Below, piece by piece: positions 1 through 7,333 of a DNA stretch of 64,000 nt (position 1 is its first letter; each line of letters begins with the position of its first letter). Made by a program: the position numbers and the translations under genes. Origin of the DNA: Streptomyces sp. NBC_00154. Lineage in GTDB: Bacteria > Actinomycetota > Actinomycetes > Streptomycetales > Streptomycetaceae. The notes beneath the pieces are model-generated. The model was given only the letters and a program-made list of their open reading frames with translations, was not told the origin of the DNA and searched no databases. The stretch covers positions 1,488,001 through 1,552,000 of the forward strand of contig NZ_JAPEMI010000002.1 of assembly GCF_026342835.1 (NCBI RefSeq), given 5' to 3'.

Positions 1-118
1 CGTCCTGCACGCTGCGGAAGGATTTCCAGGTGTGCGCGTCGAAGTCACCGGGCCCTGGGCGCCCTACTCCTTCGCTACGCCGACCGATGTCGAGCCGATG
101 AAGAGGGTCGTCCCGTGA
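1..118 (+). CDS. gvpL: Gas vesicle protein GvpL (GvpF/L family), C-terminal end only
   Basis: The window opens inside this gene; only the last 38 codons are present, reading from base 2. The tail contains the GPWAPYSF motif that closes GvpF/L-family proteins. In Streptomyces these proteins are accessory or minor-shell components needed to nucleate the gas vesicle. Its TGA stop overlaps the GTG start of the next gene (GTGA, 115-118), so the two are probably translationally coupled. The family call is good, but the missing N-terminus prevents telling GvpF from GvpL except by the gene order L-S-K known in Streptomyces gvp clusters. Confidence 0.8.
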   Translation, partial: VLHAAEGFPGVRVEVTGPWAPYSFATPTDVEPMKRVVP

Positions 119-363
119 AGGCGCCGGGCAGGCCGCAGGCCATATCGGAGGAACCGCTGGCGGATCGGCAGATCGCGCTGATCGATCTGCTGGACCGACT
201 ACTCAGCGGAGGCGTGGTCCTCACTGGTGACATCGTGCTCTCCATCGCCGATATCGACCTCGTACGGATATCGCTGCGCGCGCTGATCGTCTCCATCAGC
301 GAGCAGAATCCATCCCCGTGGCAGGCCATTTCAGCACCCACAGGAGACAACGATGACAGGTGA
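115..363 (+). CDS. gvpS: Gas vesicle protein GvpS (GvpA/J/S family)
   Basis: This 82-residue protein carries the GvpA-type core: a helix around LIDLLDRLLSGGVV, then the strand pair VVLTGDIVLSIADIDLVRI, then another helix. The GvpA fold forms the ribbed wall of gas vesicles; S and J members are minor forms thought to act in nucleation or tip growth. Length matches the family. The start is a GTG overlapping the upstream gvpL stop, which fixes the frame. The 3' end overlaps gvpK by 11 bases, as expected for a tightly packed gvpL-S-K operon. The C-terminal tail after residue 62 is polar and unconserved. Confidence 0.9.
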   Translation: MKAPGRPQAISEEPLADRQIALIDLLDRLLSGGVVLTGDIVLSIADIDLVRISLRALIVSISEQNPSPWQAISAPTGDNDDR

Positions 364-757
364 GGACCACCCGCCCGGCAACCGCTTCGACGAAGTCGCC
401 GACGCCGCCGCCCGCGCCTTCCGCCTGCTGCCCGCGCCGCCGCAGGATGTCATGACCTGTGGTGGCGCAGACCGCAGGCCGGCTCAGCGGATCACCACCG
501 ACCCCGACACGGTGGAACGAGATCTGATGAAGCTCGTCCTCACCATCGTCGAGCTGCTGCGACAGCTCATGGAACGCCAGGCCCTGCAGCGGGTGGACGC
601 CGGAGGTCTCACCGAGGTGCAGGAGGAGCGCCTGGGAGAAACGCTGATGATTCTGCACGATCGCATGATTGAGCTCTGCGCTCGATACGACCTTTCCATG
701 CAAGACCTCAATCTGAATCTCGGGCCTCTCGGAACTCTGCTACCACCCACCGAATGA
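353..757 (+). CDS. gvpK: Gas vesicle protein GvpK
   Basis: The 134-residue protein matches GvpK: a variable N-terminus, then a helical core with VERDLMKLVLTIVELLRQLME and the conserved ending RMIELCARYDLSMQDLNLNLGPLG. GvpK is a small helical accessory protein required for gas-vesicle assembly. The start lies inside the end of gvpS, and an ACAGGAGAC-type ribosome site sits just upstream, inside gvpS. It is the last recognisable gvp gene in this orientation; a CsbD-like gene follows at once. Residues 30-50 include a C-containing stretch that looks less conserved than the rest. Confidence 0.92.
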   Translation: MTGEDHPPGNRFDEVADAAARAFRLLPAPPQDVMTCGGADRRPAQRITTDPDTVERDLMKLVLTIVELLRQLMERQALQRVDAGGLTEVQEERLGETLMILHDRMIELCARYDLSMQDLNLNLGPLGTLLPPTE

Positions 758-774
758 CCCTGAAGGAGCACGAC

Positions 775-948
775 ATGGATATCGGCAAGAAGACCAGAAA
801 CATCGGCAAAATAATCGAGGGCAAGACCAAGGAAGTGGCCGGGAAGGCCATGGGAAACAAGAGTATGGAGAAAAAGGGAAAGGTCGAAAAGATCAAGGGC
901 AAAATGCAGCACGCAGTGGAGAAGGGTAGGGACACCTTCAAGCACTGA
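775..948 (+). CDS. CsbD-family stress protein
   Basis: The 57-residue product is very lysine- and glycine-rich with the CsbD-like pattern of KxxxxGKxKExxGKAxGN. CsbD proteins are small, soluble, stress-induced (sigma-B type in Bacillus) and of unknown mechanism. I chose the ATG at 775 because an AAGGAG site precedes it with normal spacing; an upstream in-frame ATG at 754 overlaps the gvpK stop and would add seven residues, which is a possible coupled start. The location directly after gvpK suggests co-transcription with the gas-vesicle genes. Base use here is lower in GC than the flanks because of the lysine codons. Confidence 0.85.
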   Translation: MDIGKKTRNIGKIIEGKTKEVAGKAMGNKSMEKKGKVEKIKGKMQHAVEKGRDTFKH

Positions 949-1332
949 AGGAGACCCTCAACCCTGACAGCCGTGGTCCCGCCGCACTCCGAGCAACGGT
1001 GGGCCGGTAGGTGACGTCCAGCGCAATCAGATGCTCAGCCGGCCCACTCGGGGAAACGCGTTACCGCGTTTACGGCTCGCCGCCCACGGGCCAGCTGCTC
1101 CGAAGAGCGGGAGGTGCGAAGGGCACAGGTTGGCGCTGAGCCAAGGGTGGGCACTGCTGAGGCGGTGGATGACAAGGCGTGTCCACCAGGCGGTCCGATG
1201 CTGCGTTGCGCTCCGAGTAGCGCAGCGCATCCATTTGGACCGCAGGGGTATGTGCTGTGCGTGGAAGGACGATCGCACTGCGCCGCAGCCGACCGCCGAT
1301 CAACACCGTCCGCCCAGGTCAAGGAGGACGTC
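949..1332. other. Intergenic stretch without a supported gene
   Basis: Open frames exist on both strands but none has a plausible ribosome site, conserved motif or coding-like third-position bias. The only clear signal is an AAGGAGG ribosome site at 1321-1327 that serves the GTG start at 1333. A promoter for that gene may lie here, but I cannot point to one. Confidence 0.5.
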
Positions 1333-1363
1333 GTGCCTGCCGGTTCGAGCGAGAAACGTGAGC

Positions 1364-1373
1364 GCCAGTCGAG
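1364..1373. repeat. Left copy of 10-bp target-site duplication
   Basis: GCCAGTCGAG directly abuts the left inverted repeat of the ISAs1-family element. The identical 10 bases lie at 2770-2779. ISAs1 elements generate duplications of about 8-10 bp, so this is good evidence for a simple, recent insertion. Confidence 0.9.
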
Positions 1374-2769
1374 CAGGGGCATTGCGTGATTGGGATTGGT
1401 CCGGTTCGCCGGTCTCGTGAGTGACGTGGCGTCATGTCCGTTGTGGGGCAAGGGGCCCGGGAGAGCAGAGCAGGCACGGTGCTGGTGATCATGTGGTTGT
1501 CGAGACCCATGAGAACCGAGCGAGACCGTGCCTGCCCGAACATCATCGCCCATCCCTTCCGCACTGGAGAAACTGGGTTCCCCGACTGATCCCCTCACCT
1601 CAAGCGATGTCGCTGACCTGCGGCGTTTCCTGATCCTGGTCGCCGATCCCCGCGATGCGCGAGGACTGCGGTATCCGGCCCTCGCGTTGCTGTGCGCAGC
1701 CGTCTCGGCGGTGCTGACCGGGGCTCGCTCGCTCATCGCGATCAGCGAGTGGATCACGGATGCCCCGCAGCATGTGCTGGGCGTCCTCGGCTTCGCTGCC
1801 GATCCACTTACCGGTCTGCGGCCGGTGCCGCACGCCGCAACCGTGCGCCGCCTGCTGCAGCGTGTGGACGGTGACGCGCTGGACGCGGCGATCAGCGCGT
1901 ATCTGCAGGCCAGAACGCCGCCCCCGGTCGAGCCGGAGGCGGAGAAAGGGCCGGTGCGACGGGTGATCGCGGTCGACGGCAAGGTGGTCCGCGGATCGCG
2001 AACCGCAACGGCCGCGGCGATCCAGCTGCTGGCGGCGATGGACCACCACGGCGTGGTCCTGGCCCAGCGGCAGGTCGCTTCCAAGAGCAACGAGATCCCC
2101 TCCTTCGCGCCGTTGCTGGACGGTCTCGAGCTGGAGAACACGGTGGTGACCGCCGACGCACTGCACACCCAGCACGACCACGGGGCCTATCTGACCAGTC
2201 GCGGCGCGCACTACGTGGCCGTCGTGAAGAAGAACCATCCGGGCCTGTACGCCCAGGTCAGGAAGCTGCCCTGGCGAGACATCCCGCTCGGGCACCGCAC
2301 TCGCGACCACGCCCACCACCGCGACGAGATCCGCCGGCTCAAGGTCGCCGCGTTCAGCCACCTCGACTACCCCGGCGCCCGCCAGGCGATCCAAGTCGTA
2401 CGGTGGCGACGCGACTTGAGCACCGGGAAGCTGACCATCGAGCGCGTCTACCTGATCACCAGCCTGAGCGCCTTCGACGCCACCTGCACCGAGCTCGCCA
2501 CCTGGATCAGAGGCCACTGGGGAATCGAGAACCTCCTGCACCACGTGCGGGACCGCACGTTCCGCGAGGACGACTCCAAGGTCCGCACCGGCACCCTGCC
2601 TCGCGCCATGGCCTCCCTGCGCAACCTCGCCATCAGCGTCTTCCGCCAGGACGGCCAGACCAACATCGCCGCCGCCCTCCGCCACACCGGCCGCGACTAC
2701 CACCGGCCCCTACGAACCCTCGGTCTCACGTGACGAACCCAGACAGATCTCGATCATGCAATGACCCTG
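1374..2769 (+). mobile_element. Complete ISAs1-family insertion sequence, 1396 bp
   Basis: The left end (1374-1396, starting CAGGGGCATTGCGTGAT) and the inverted right end (2747-2769, CAGGGTCATTGCATGAT on the minus strand) match at 19 of 23 positions. A perfect 10-bp direct repeat flanks them. The single transposase gene runs left to right inside. The element inserted into a small basic-protein gene next to the gas-vesicle cluster. Both ends, the open transposase and the perfect duplication suggest it may still be able to move. Confidence 0.9.
1528..2733 (+). CDS. ISAs1-family transposase
   Basis: The 401-residue protein has the N-terminal ISAs1 domain (PRDARGLRYPALALLCAAV, near residues 40-60) and a DDE catalytic core: first Asp in AVDGKVVRGS (about residue 150), second in VVTADALHTQ (about 208), and the Glu in the GHWGIENLLHHVRDRTFRED block (about 333). 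Length is normal for the family. The GTG start at 1528 has a weak ribosome site; an internal start is possible. It ends 36 bases before the right end of the element. No frameshift or stop is visible. Confidence 0.9.
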   Translation: MPARTSSPIPSALEKLGSPTDPLTSSDVADLRRFLILVADPRDARGLRYPALALLCAAVSAVLTGARSLIAISEWITDAPQHVLGVLGFAADPLTGLRPVPHAATVRRLLQRVDGDALDAAISAYLQARTPPPVEPEAEKGPVRRVIAVDGKVVRGSRTATAAAIQLLAAMDHHGVVLAQRQVASKSNEIPSFAPLLDGLELENTVVTADALHTQHDHGAYLTSRGAHYVAVVKKNHPGLYAQVRKLPWRDIPLGHRTRDHAHHRDEIRRLKVAAFSHLDYPGARQAIQVVRWRRDLSTGKLTIERVYLITSLSAFDATCTELATWIRGHWGIENLLHHVRDRTFREDDSKVRTGTLPRAMASLRNLAISVFRQDGQTNIAAALRHTGRDYHRPLRTLGLT

Positions 2770-2779
2770 GCCAGTCGAG
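2770..2779. repeat. Right copy of 10-bp target-site duplication
   Basis: GCCAGTCGAG immediately follows the right inverted repeat and is identical to 1364-1373. Confidence 0.9.
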
Positions 2780-3079
2780 CACATCAAGGAGAGCGCCGAG
2801 GCAAGGGGAGAGCCCACGAAGCGTGCGAAGGAAATTGCCGCGCGCACCGTGAACAAGGAGCGGGCGCGCACCGGCGAGTCGAAGACTTCCAGCAAGGTCT
2901 CCACTCAAGACAGGAAGTCCGCCTCGCAACGCGGTGGCGAACGGTCCCACAGCGGACCACAGGGGCCGACGAAGGATCAGCTGTACGAGGAGGCGAAGAA
3001 GCGGAATATCGACGGCCGTTCCTCGATGAACAAGCAGCAGCTTCGGAACGCTCTGGGCCGTTGATACTCCATTGCCTGT

Positions 3080-4138
3080 TCAGCCGGCGCCCGGCAGCTG
3101 TACGTGGACGGTGCCATCGCCGTCCACGCGCACTTGGAAGGACGGCTGCGGAGCGGTAGCCGGCCCCCTTACGTTCACGCCGTCCGACAGCCGGAAGACA
3201 CTGCCGTGCCAAGGGCACTCCACACAGCCGTCAGCGACCTCACCGTCCGACAGTGGCCCTGATAGGTGGCTGCACCGCTCGGCGAGGACGTGAATGTGTC
3301 CGCCCGGCTGACGGAAGACCAGCAACGGCACCTCGCCCAACACCTGCCGCACGGCCTCACCGACCGGGAAGTCCTCTACTCTGCCTACCGGGTGCCAACC
3401 CTCTTCAAGCAGGTGCGGCACCGGCGTCGTCTTGTTGGCTCCTGCGGCCAGACGGTAGGCGAGGTGCCCACCGAGCATCCCGCCAGTGCCTGCCGCACAT
3501 AGCCCAGCAAAGCCGAGCGCTTTGCCCAGTGTCGTACGACCACGGCCGCGTTGCACCCAGGATCCGGCGTAGAGCCCGAGGGCCGTGGCGATCGACGCTG
3601 CGTGTACCAAGCCGGTACGCATCTGGTCCTCATGCTGCTCGGCCCAGTCCACCCAGCCGGCCAACGCGGCCGGCGCGGCCCCAAGGATGCCCATGCCCAC
3701 CAGGAGGCGGGCACTGCGTTGGGTGCCGGGCATGACGTCCAGCACCGCGGCGGACAACCACGCGCCCATCGGAATCTGCACCAGCGCGGGGTGCAAGGGG
3801 TGGCCGATCGGCAGACCGTGCAGGACATCGCGGTAGCGCCCCAGAGGCACGCCGCGCACGATCCGCTGCACGGGGCTGATCACCACATCAAGCCTCTCCA
3901 GGTGTCCCAGCGCGTCGAGGGACTTCAGGAAGAGGCGCTCGGTGCGGTCGGCGGCTCCTGTCACCGTGCCGCTGCCCGGAGTGAGAACCGCGAATTTCGT
4001 ATACGCCGCTGTAAGCCGCATGATGTGCGGTTGCCATGCGCGGCCGATTCTCAAACTGGCGGCGACTCCGCCCCACTCCGGTGGCCGCAAGTCTCGGGCA
4101 GGATGTCGCCACGCCTGTGTGGCTTGCCGGGGGCTCAC
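3080..4138 (-). CDS. Rieske [2Fe-2S] protein with N-terminal DUF2231 membrane domain
   Basis: The C-terminal ~100 residues form a Rieske ferredoxin-type domain with both cluster motifs, CSH followed by CPWHG. The middle holds a DUF2231-like membrane domain beginning at GHPLHPALVQIPMGAW, with about four hydrophobic segments. Proteins of this build probably pass electrons at the membrane; the partner is unknown. The GTG start at 4138 overlaps the stop of the upstream SRPBCC gene (GTGA), and the GAG codons of that gene's acidic tail form a GGAGG-like ribosome site. The first 39 residues look unconserved, so an internal ATG at 4021 is the main alternative. It is the last gene of a minus-strand trio with 4135-5187 and 5194-6429. 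Confidence 0.82.
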   Translation of the reverse strand: MSPRQATQAWRHPARDLRPPEWGGVAASLRIGRAWQPHIMRLTAAYTKFAVLTPGSGTVTGAADRTERLFLKSLDALGHLERLDVVISPVQRIVRGVPLGRYRDVLHGLPIGHPLHPALVQIPMGAWLSAAVLDVMPGTQRSARLLVGMGILGAAPAALAGWVDWAEQHEDQMRTGLVHAASIATALGLYAGSWVQRGRGRTTLGKALGFAGLCAAGTGGMLGGHLAYRLAAGANKTTPVPHLLEEGWHPVGRVEDFPVGEAVRQVLGEVPLLVFRQPGGHIHVLAERCSHLSGPLSDGEVADGCVECPWHGSVFRLSDGVNVRGPATAPQPSFQVRVDGDGTVHVQLPGAG

Positions 4139-5187
4139 TCCTCCTCCTCTTCGTCGTCCTCCTCTTCGTCGTCCTCCTCTTCGTCGTCCTCTTCCCAGTC
4201 CTCCTCTTCGCCCTCGTCCTCCTCCTCGTCCTCCTCCTGCTCCTCGTCTTCGCCCTCGTCCTCCTCCTCGTCCTCCTCCTGCTCTTCGTCTTCGTCTTCG
4301 CCCTCGTCCTCTTCCTCGTTCTCCTCCTCGCCCTCGCCCTCGCCCTCGTCCTCTTCGCTGTCGTAGCCCTCGGCTTCTTCGTCCTCAAGAGCGTCTTCGT
4401 GAGTCCGTACGACCTCGCCGTCGCGGATTTCGCCGCGCCAGCCCTCTGGCTCTTCGTCGGTGAGGGTGACGTGGCGCTGGAAGTGTTTGAGGTCCAGCCG
4501 CAGTCGCCGTCCCTGAGCGCGCCACAGATTTCCGGTCTTTTCGAAGAGCCCGGAGGCGTAGTACTCGACGACCAGAACAATGCGGGTCAGTCCGGGTGCC
4601 AGTTCATGGAAACTGACCGCACCACGGGTCGATCCCTTGGCGCCTTCCGAAGTCCAGACGATGCGTTCGTCGGGCAGCTGCTCCTGGACGGTCGCTTTCC
4701 AACCCCGAGTCGACGGACCAACTTTGACCTTCCAGTCACTGGTCGTCTCGTCGGTCCGCGAGACATCCCGTACGCCCTTGGTGAAGCTGCTGAACTTCTC
4801 GTACTGCGTCCAGTGGTCGTAGGCCGTACGCAATGGCACCCCGACATCGATGACCTCGATGATGTTTGTGACCTTCTTGTCGCCTGATTTGCGTCCGTGC
4901 CCGCCGCCGAGAGCTTCCTTGGCCTTCCCCAGGACGCTGTCCTTGACGTGCTTCGCCGTCCCGGAGAGCGCAGCCTTGAGGGGGGAGTCACCTCCTAGGA
5001 GGGAGGCTCCGACCTTGGAGAGCGATCCGCCGTTCTCGGCGACGTCGGTGAGTTGGTCCGTCACATCGATCAGCTTGTCGCCGGCCCGTTCGGCCAGATC
5101 CCCCACCCACGCCGTCAGATAGTCCGTGAGTTCGTCACGCAGCCGGTCGAGTCCCGAGTCCGCGTTGTCCTGTTCTGTTTTTGCCAT
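4135..5187 (-). CDS. SRPBCC-domain protein with long acidic C-terminal tail (GvpZ-like)
   Basis: Residues 105-240 form an SRPBCC (START/polyketide-cyclase type) ligand-binding fold, with VTNIIEVIDVGVPLRTAYDHW at its start and an FHELAPGLTRIVLVVEY strand. The N-terminal 100 residues are helical and amphipathic. The last ~85 residues are almost pure Glu/Asp. From memory, Streptomyces gas-vesicle clusters (order O-A-F-G-Y-Z-J-L-S-K) carry such a protein between the structural genes, so a gas-vesicle role is a fair inference. A GGAGG site lies eight bases before the ATG at 5187. It follows the 5194-6429 gene by six bases. Ligand unknown. Confidence 0.82.
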   Translation of the reverse strand: MAKTEQDNADSGLDRLRDELTDYLTAWVGDLAERAGDKLIDVTDQLTDVAENGGSLSKVGASLLGGDSPLKAALSGTAKHVKDSVLGKAKEALGGGHGRKSGDKKVTNIIEVIDVGVPLRTAYDHWTQYEKFSSFTKGVRDVSRTDETTSDWKVKVGPSTRGWKATVQEQLPDERIVWTSEGAKGSTRGAVSFHELAPGLTRIVLVVEYYASGLFEKTGNLWRAQGRRLRLDLKHFQRHVTLTDEEPEGWRGEIRDGEVVRTHEDALEDEEAEGYDSEEDEGEGEGEEENEEEDEGEDEDEEQEEDEEEDEGEDEEQEEDEEEDEGEEEDWEEDDEEEDDEEEDDEEEEE

Positions 5188-5193
5188 GACCGG

Positions 5194-6429
5194 CTACCTC
5201 CGGCGCTCGACGCGCGATGATGTCTTCTTGGCGCTCTTCCTGGCGGTCTTCTTCGCAGCGGGAGCGGCCTTCTTCCGTGCTGCAGTCTTCTTCGCAGGCG
5301 CCTTCTTGGCGGCAGTCTTCTTCGCAGGTTTGGCGGCGGTCTTCTTCCCTGGCTTCTTCGCGGCGGCCTTCTTCGCAGGTGCCTTCCTGGCGGAGGTCTT
5401 TTTAGCGGGAGTTGACTTCTCCGCGGTGGACTTCTTAGCGGGGGCCGCCTTCTTGGCGGTGGTCTTCTTAGCAGGGGCTGGTTTCTTGGCGGCTGCCTTC
5501 TTGGTGGGTGCGGCCTTCTTGGCGGCGGTCTTCTTGGCAGGCGCTGCCTTCTTGGTGGGTGCGGCCTTCTTCGCGGCGGTCTTCTTGGCAGGCACTGCCT
5601 TCTTGGTGGGTGCGGCCTTCTTGGCGGCGGTCTTCTTGGCAGGCGCTGCCTTCTTGGTGGGTGCGGCCTTCTTCGCGGTGGCCTTCTTGGCAGGCGCTGC
5701 CTTCTTCGCGGTGGCCTTCTTGGCAGGCGGCTTCTCCGCACCCCTCTTCGCGAGGGCCCCCCGCTTTGTCTTGTCACGCCGGCCAGCGGCTGACTTGCTG
5801 GGCATACGCGGCTTCGTGGCAGCGCGGGGAGTGCGTCGGCGTGGCCGCTCTTCGGGCTCTTCTTCCGGCTCCTCCTCTTCTTCCTCCTCGGGCTCCTCCC
5901 CTTCTTCCTCCTCGGGCTCCTCCTCTTCCTCCGGCTCTTCTTCCTCGCCTTCTTCCTCTTCGGGTTCCTCTTCCTCCTCGTACTCGCCCTCCTCGTATTC
6001 CTCTTCGGGCTCTTCCTCCTCGTACTCGCCCTCCTCGTATTCCTCTTCCGGCTCCTCGCCCTCGCCGCGGGCGTACTCTTCCTCTTCTTCTTCCTCCACT
6101 TCCGGTTCTTCCCCGCCGCTTTCGAGCTGGAGGGTACGTTCCCGGAGCGAATCGGCGAGCGTCGTCAGCCGACGGTTGGCAGCAGCGGTGACCGCCTCCC
6201 GGCCCGCGTTCATGACCTCCCCGCGCAGCTGCTCACCCAGGTCCGCAACCTGCGGGATCTCTCCCAACTTACGGATCCCTTGAACCACGAGCTGTCGCGG
6301 TTCAAGACCGAATTGACGCCCGGCAATATAGGACGCCGCCGTAAGAGCGAACCGGCCCTTCTTCGTACGGCCGAGCACATAGCCGCCGGCCAGGGCTGCG
6401 GCGAGCAAGATCTTGTTTGCGTCATTCAT
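5194..6429 (-). CDS. GvpY-like polyampholyte: short N-terminal domain, Glu-rich block, histone-H1-like Lys/Ala/Pro tail
   Basis: Three parts are clear. Residues 1-105 form a conserved head (KILLAAALAGGYVLGRTKKG, then helices), which homologues often carry under the poorly founded name 'DNA primase'. Residues 106-200 are an acidic block built on EEYEEGEYEEEE units. Residues 215-411 are a basic tail of AKKAAP/TKKAAPAKKTA repeats like histone H1. I see no primase motif. The charge-segregated design could bind nucleic acid, coat a surface or phase-separate. It starts a minus-strand operon with the SRPBCC and Rieske genes. The repeats invite slippage, so copy number may vary among strains. Confidence 0.8.
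   Translation of the reverse strand: MNDANKILLAAALAGGYVLGRTKKGRFALTAASYIAGRQFGLEPRQLVVQGIRKLGEIPQVADLGEQLRGEVMNAGREAVTAAANRRLTTLADSLRERTLQLESGGEEPEVEEEEEEEYARGEGEEPEEEYEEGEYEEEEPEEEYEEGEYEEEEEPEEEEGEEEEPEEEEEPEEEEGEEPEEEEEEEPEEEPEERPRRRTPRAATKPRMPSKSAAGRRDKTKRGALAKRGAEKPPAKKATAKKAAPAKKATAKKAAPTKKAAPAKKTAAKKAAPTKKAVPAKKTAAKKAAPTKKAAPAKKTAAKKAAPTKKAAAKKPAPAKKTTAKKAAPAKKSTAEKSTPAKKTSARKAPAKKAAAKKPGKKTAAKPAKKTAAKKAPAKKTAARKKAAPAAKKTARKSAKKTSSRVERRR
5492..5695. repeat. Four tandem 51-bp coding repeats
   Basis: Units begin at 5492, 5543, 5594 and 5645 and encode 17-residue copies of the AAKKAAPTKKAAPAKKT pattern on the minus strand. The copies differ at only a few bases (for example ttggcg versus ttcgcg), implying recent amplification or conversion. 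Shorter, more diverged copies continue on both sides. Confidence 0.85.
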
Positions 6430-6994
6430 GGGTGCGTCACCTTTTCATGGGCAGGCAGCCGATCGGCGTCTGCGCAGGGGGCCGCCACTCAGCGGCATTG
6501 CTCCGCCATATCCAGAGTTGATGGGTGCCATGGCCCGCGCATCCCGAGCGGGTCATGAGACTCCTTTAGCCCCGCTGCAAAACAGGCTGATCCCGCTGTG
6601 CGACGGGACGTCTGGGCGGGCCGCGAGCCGTGCCGTAGCCGTGGGTGGCGCCACGAGGGATTGGTGTCTGTCCGGCCCGCCATATGGGTCACGGCCGCGG
6701 AGCCTCTGGCCGCTGAGGCAAGGCGGTGCGTGCTACTGCTGGCGCCTGCCGTGCTGTGCAGCGCTACGCCCCGCCCGGGAACGCCTGAACCCCGGCGTTT
6801 CTGCGAGGAGTGAGAAAGAGCTGGTGATCATCCGTGCCGACCGAATCGGTGAACAGACCCGCGCCACGGTGACGAAGGCCGACGCGGTGCCTGTGGAAGG
6901 CCCCCATAAAGGCGGTTTTCGATGATGGAATCCCATCCCTGCATCCACTGACCGTCGCCCGTGTGTTCTGAGTGTCGGCGGGTACCCGAATCAC
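6430..6994. other. Intergenic region between divergent genes
   Basis: About 565 bases separate the minus-strand GvpY-like operon from the plus-strand VOC gene. Open frames in both directions lack motifs and ribosome sites. It presumably holds both promoters, but I see no convincing operator or terminator. Confidence 0.45.
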
Positions 6995-7333
6995 ATGACA
7001 GTTGCAAAGGCAAGTGTCCTCGTTCTGGACTGCGCGGAGCCGGAAGCTCTGGCGGAGTTCTGCGCCTCACTCCTCGATGCGGAAATTCAGGTCGTGAGCG
7101 ATCCTGATTTTGTGGAACTCGTCGGCCACAACGGCGTACACGTGGCGATCCGTCTGGACGGGGCGGAACGCGAAGCGGTGAGCCTCGGCGTTGTGCCGAT
7201 AGACACCAAGGACTGCCGTGGGCCATGCGGCGTGCGCTTCCACCCCGACCTCGCCGGGCACTCCTTCTCTTTCGCGGTGTCCCTACGGAACGAACCGCCG
7301 GGTCGAGGAAGGGAGCACCATGAAGCTGCCTGA
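6995..7333 (+). CDS. VOC (glyoxalase-like) protein with an internal deletion
   Basis: The N-terminus (VLDCAEPEALAEFCASLLDAE) and C-terminus (DPAGHSF-like DLAGHSFSFA) are those of the glyoxalase_6/VOC family. Between HVAIRLDG and AEREAVSLG, about 25-30 residues normally present, including a central strand and metal-side region, are absent although the frame stays open. The protein is therefore about 112 residues and may not fold as a full VOC module. Its 3' end overlaps the next gene's start by 14 bases, so it may now serve mainly as a leader. Function and substrate cannot be assigned. Confidence 0.62.
   Translation: MTVAKASVLVLDCAEPEALAEFCASLLDAEIQVVSDPDFVELVGHNGVHVAIRLDGAEREAVSLGVVPIDTKDCRGPCGVRFHPDLAGHSFSFAVSLRNEPPGRGREHHEAA

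Larger units (their letters stand above)
1333..3064 (+). pseudogene. Small basic Rho-N-like 'plasmid stabilization' protein gene split by an insertion sequence
   Basis: A GTG start at 1333, five bases after AAGGAGG, opens a frame reading PAGSSEKRERQ. The rest of the gene is found on the far side of the insertion element, from 2780 (HIKESAEARGEP, then KEIAARTVNKERAR) to the stop at 3062-3064. The C-terminal part has the KDQLYEEAKKRNIDGRSSMN pattern of a Rho-termination-factor-N/SAP-like helix pair. I know this family as a basic ~100-residue protein often annotated 'plasmid stabilization protein', usually beside stress genes. Even with the element and one target copy removed, the two halves differ in frame by one base at the target, so the gene was either already frameshifted or carries a read error. 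A 71-residue fragment starting at 2849 remains open. Confidence 0.72.

Noticed and set aside
1031..1420. Open frames on both strands upstream of and across the left IS end.
   Set aside because: They lack motifs and ribosome sites and cross the insertion boundary at 1374, so they are not native genes.
5492..5695. Regular repeats reminiscent of a CRISPR array.
   Set aside because: The units are contiguous without spacers and stay in the coding frame of a Lys/Ala-rich protein. No cas gene is present in the window.
3551..6283. Plus-strand frames with long runs of Ser, Leu or Phe/Ala.
   Set aside because: They are antisense readings of the acidic and Lys-rich repeats of the SRPBCC and GvpY-like genes.
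5194..6429. The name DNA primase used for relatives of this protein.
   Set aside because: No TOPRIM or zinc-finger primase motif is visible; most of the protein is charged low-complexity sequence.
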